From the NCBI GenBank assembly GCA_017530465.1, contig JAFXMJ010000475.1, forward strand, positions 1 through 6,189: a stretch of 6,189 nucleotides of DNA. The letters run 5' to 3'. Each line of letters opens with the position of its first letter. Within the stretch, counting starts at the first letter, position 1. Origin of the DNA: Bacteroidales bacterium. GTDB taxonomy: Bacteria; Bacteroidota; Bacteroidia; Bacteroidales; UBA3824. The translations under genes were made by a program, and so were the position numbers. A model generated the notes under the pieces. The model had not been told where the DNA came from, searched no databases, and saw only the letters and a list, made by a program, of their open reading frames with translations. Below, in pieces: positions 4,686 to 6,189 of this stretch.

Positions 4686-6189
4686 ATGAGAAGATTGCTT
4701 ATGCTGGGATTATTCATCCTAATGATCCCATTTGCGTTGCAGGCACAGAACATCCAGGTATCTGGTACTGTACTCGACGCAAACAACGAACCTCTGCCGG
4801 GTGTCAACGTCGTACAGACGGGAACCACCAACGGCACAATCACAGACCTCGACGGTAAGTATTCGATCAACGTACCGTCTGACGCAACTCTGACATTCTC
4901 CTACATTGGCTTCACCAATCACGTGGAGAACGTAAACGGACGCACCAACATCCCGCCCGTTGTACTCGAATCCGACGACAAAGAGATCGAACAAGTCGTA
5001 GTCGTTGGTTACGGTACAATGAAAAAATCCGACGTGTCGGGTTCTGTAGTTTCCGTAGATACCAAAGACATGATGAAACGCGCGCCCATCAATGTTAACC
5101 AGGGCTTGCAGGGTGCAGCCGCCGGTGTGATGGTAACTGCTCAGGACGGTTCGCCGGAAGGTAAGTCGCAGGTGCGCATTCGTGGTGTCGCCACCATCAA
5201 CGGTAGCGCACAGCCTCTCTACGTAGTGGACGGCGTACAGGTAGGTACCAACGCCGACTTCCTCAACCCTGCCGACATCGAGTCTATGGAAGTATTGAAG
5301 GACGCTTCTGCAACCGCTATCTACGGTTCTGCTGGTGCAAACGGTGTCATCATGATCACCACAAAGCACGGCTCTAAGGGCAAGGCTCGCTTCGACTTCT
5401 CCGCCGACTTCGGCATCCAGACCTTGGCTTACAAACTCGACGTTCTTGACGTTGACGAGTACGCACAGTTCATCCGCGATATGCACGCTAATGACAGCCA
5501 AGACTTGTTCAACCCGATTTGGGATGCAAAATATGACGGTCAGCGCACCGCTATCGATTGGCAAGACCAATTCACCGACGCCGCTTTGAAGCAGCAATAC
5601 ACAATGTCGGTAGCTGGCGGCAACGAAAAGAGCCAGACCTCTTTCTCTGCATCTTACCTCAAAAACAAGGGTATCATTGTAAACTCTCAATACGAAAGGC
5701 TCACCGCCCGCGTCAACAACAAGACCGAAATCAACAACTTCCTTGAAGTTGGCGGCGACATCAACTACGTTTACACAAGGAGCAACGGCGCATACGGTCG
5801 TCAGGGCAATACATTCAATCTCTCTTCTCAGAGGGACTTGGCATTCCTCTCGCCGTCTATGGACTACATCGACGGCAACGGCGACATCCAGCACGTATAT
5901 CCCGAAAACCCCGACGGCTCTTACGGCATTGGACTCTTGGGTCAGAAGAACCTTGAGTTCAACCCTGGAACCCTCAACAACCCCTACGCAATCGTTCAGG
6001 AAAACAACAACCTCAATAGGTCTAACCGCGTGTTCACCTCTGCATACGCTCAGATCAACATCGTAAAAGGTCTTACATTCAAGACCGTGGGCTTGTTCAA
6101 CTTCTACTCGTCTGACGGCAACAACTTCACCTATCTGCAAAACCGTTTCAATATCGACCCCATTACCGGCGAATATTGGGACGCATACG
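4686..6189 (+). CDS. SusC/RagA-family TonB-dependent outer-membrane protein, N-terminal half
   Basis: The visible 501 residues are about half of a usual SusC protein of roughly 1000 aa; the beta-barrel continues beyond the right edge. Such proteins form a TonB-driven outer-membrane channel capped by a SusD-type lipoprotein and import glycans or peptides. A signal peptide (1-20, ending FALQA) is followed by a carboxypeptidase-regulatory-like beta domain (about 24-98), a TonB-box-like segment EQVVVVGYG (102-110) and the plug (about 112-227). The plug contains VRIRG (163-167), PLYVVDGV (177-184) and the family signature around NPADIESMEVLKDASATAIY (194-213), ending in ITTK (224-227). Barrel strands begin near 233. 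There is no N-terminal STN domain, so signalling through an anti-sigma factor is unlikely. The ATG at 4686 begins the signal peptide after an A/T-rich leader. The cargo cannot be told from this half. A susD-like gene is expected immediately downstream. Confidence 0.95.
   Translation, partial: MRRLLMLGLFILMIPFALQAQNIQVSGTVLDANNEPLPGVNVVQTGTTNGTITDLDGKYSINVPSDATLTFSYIGFTNHVENVNGRTNIPPVVLESDDKEIEQVVVVGYGTMKKSDVSGSVVSVDTKDMMKRAPINVNQGLQGAAAGVMVTAQDGSPEGKSQVRIRGVATINGSAQPLYVVDGVQVGTNADFLNPADIESMEVLKDASATAIYGSAGANGVIMITTKHGSKGKARFDFSADFGIQTLAYKLDVLDVDEYAQFIRDMHANDSQDLFNPIWDAKYDGQRTAIDWQDQFTDAALKQQYTMSVAGGNEKSQTSFSASYLKNKGIIVNSQYERLTARVNNKTEINNFLEVGGDINYVYTRSNGAYGRQGNTFNLSSQRDLAFLSPSMDYIDGNGDIQHVYPENPDGSYGIGLLGQKNLEFNPGTLNNPYAIVQENNNLNRSNRVFTSAYAQINIVKGLTFKTVGLFNFYSSDGNNFTYLQNRFNIDPITGEYWDAY

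Noticed and set aside
4719..6140. 473-codon open frame on the minus strand inside the SusC gene
   Set aside because: It is codon-aligned with the SusC frame and is explained by the absence of CTA, TTA and TCA in the sense gene. The sense protein has a full signal peptide and family motifs, while the antisense product is Val/Cys/Arg-rich with no recognisable motif.
1..6189. tRNA, rRNA or known riboswitch
   Set aside because: No cloverleaf, rRNA core or known aptamer sequence was recognised on reading both strands; a covariance-model scan could not be run.

Overview
The window looks like chromosomal DNA of a Bacteroidales-type bacterium (Bacteroides, Prevotella or Muribaculaceae-like; the genus cannot be fixed from this sequence). 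The evidence is a SusC/RagA-family TonB-dependent outer-membrane protein, a family S46 dipeptidyl-peptidase and a secreted GH51 arabinofuranosidase. In addition, promoter boxes of the Bacteroidetes type (-7 TAnnTTTG) precede every gene, start codons lack Shine-Dalgarno sequences and sit in A-rich leaders, and intergenic DNA is much richer in A+T than the coding DNA.

Layout from left to right. Positions 1-320 (minus) hold the N-terminal 106 residues of an unrecognised protein that runs off the left edge. Positions 321-524 are a divergent promoter region serving that gene and, on plus, the GH51 gene at 525-2057 (510 aa, signal peptide, both catalytic glutamates present). Positions 2058-2206 are a compact convergent junction holding a perfect 20-bp palindrome directly after the GH51 stop, a strong bidirectional terminator hairpin, and a GC-rich double hairpin that ends one base from the stop of the opposing gene. 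Positions 2207-4306 (minus) encode a 699-aa S46 peptidase with an intact catalytic triad and a glycine at the specificity position, which suggests a DPP7-like enzyme. Positions 4307-4685 are a 379-bp AT-rich divergent control region with one promoter for each neighbour, a 16-bp palindrome and a leader hairpin. Positions 4686-6189 (plus) carry the first 501 residues of the SusC/RagA protein, which runs off the right edge.

The genes look like separate transcription units rather than one operon: neighbouring genes always point away from or towards each other, each has its own promoter candidate, and the one convergent pair is separated by a terminator. Functionally, the enzymes would act in the periplasm: GH51 removes arabinofuranosyl groups from plant-derived oligosaccharides and S46 releases dipeptides from oligopeptides. 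The SusC protein would import an unknown oligomer across the outer membrane with a SusD partner that should lie beyond the right edge. Nothing here points clearly to a new defence, mobile or RNA system. The most interesting signals are the repeat-dense convergent junction, an extended promoter motif shared by three of the four genes, and the palindrome cluster upstream of the S46 and SusC genes.
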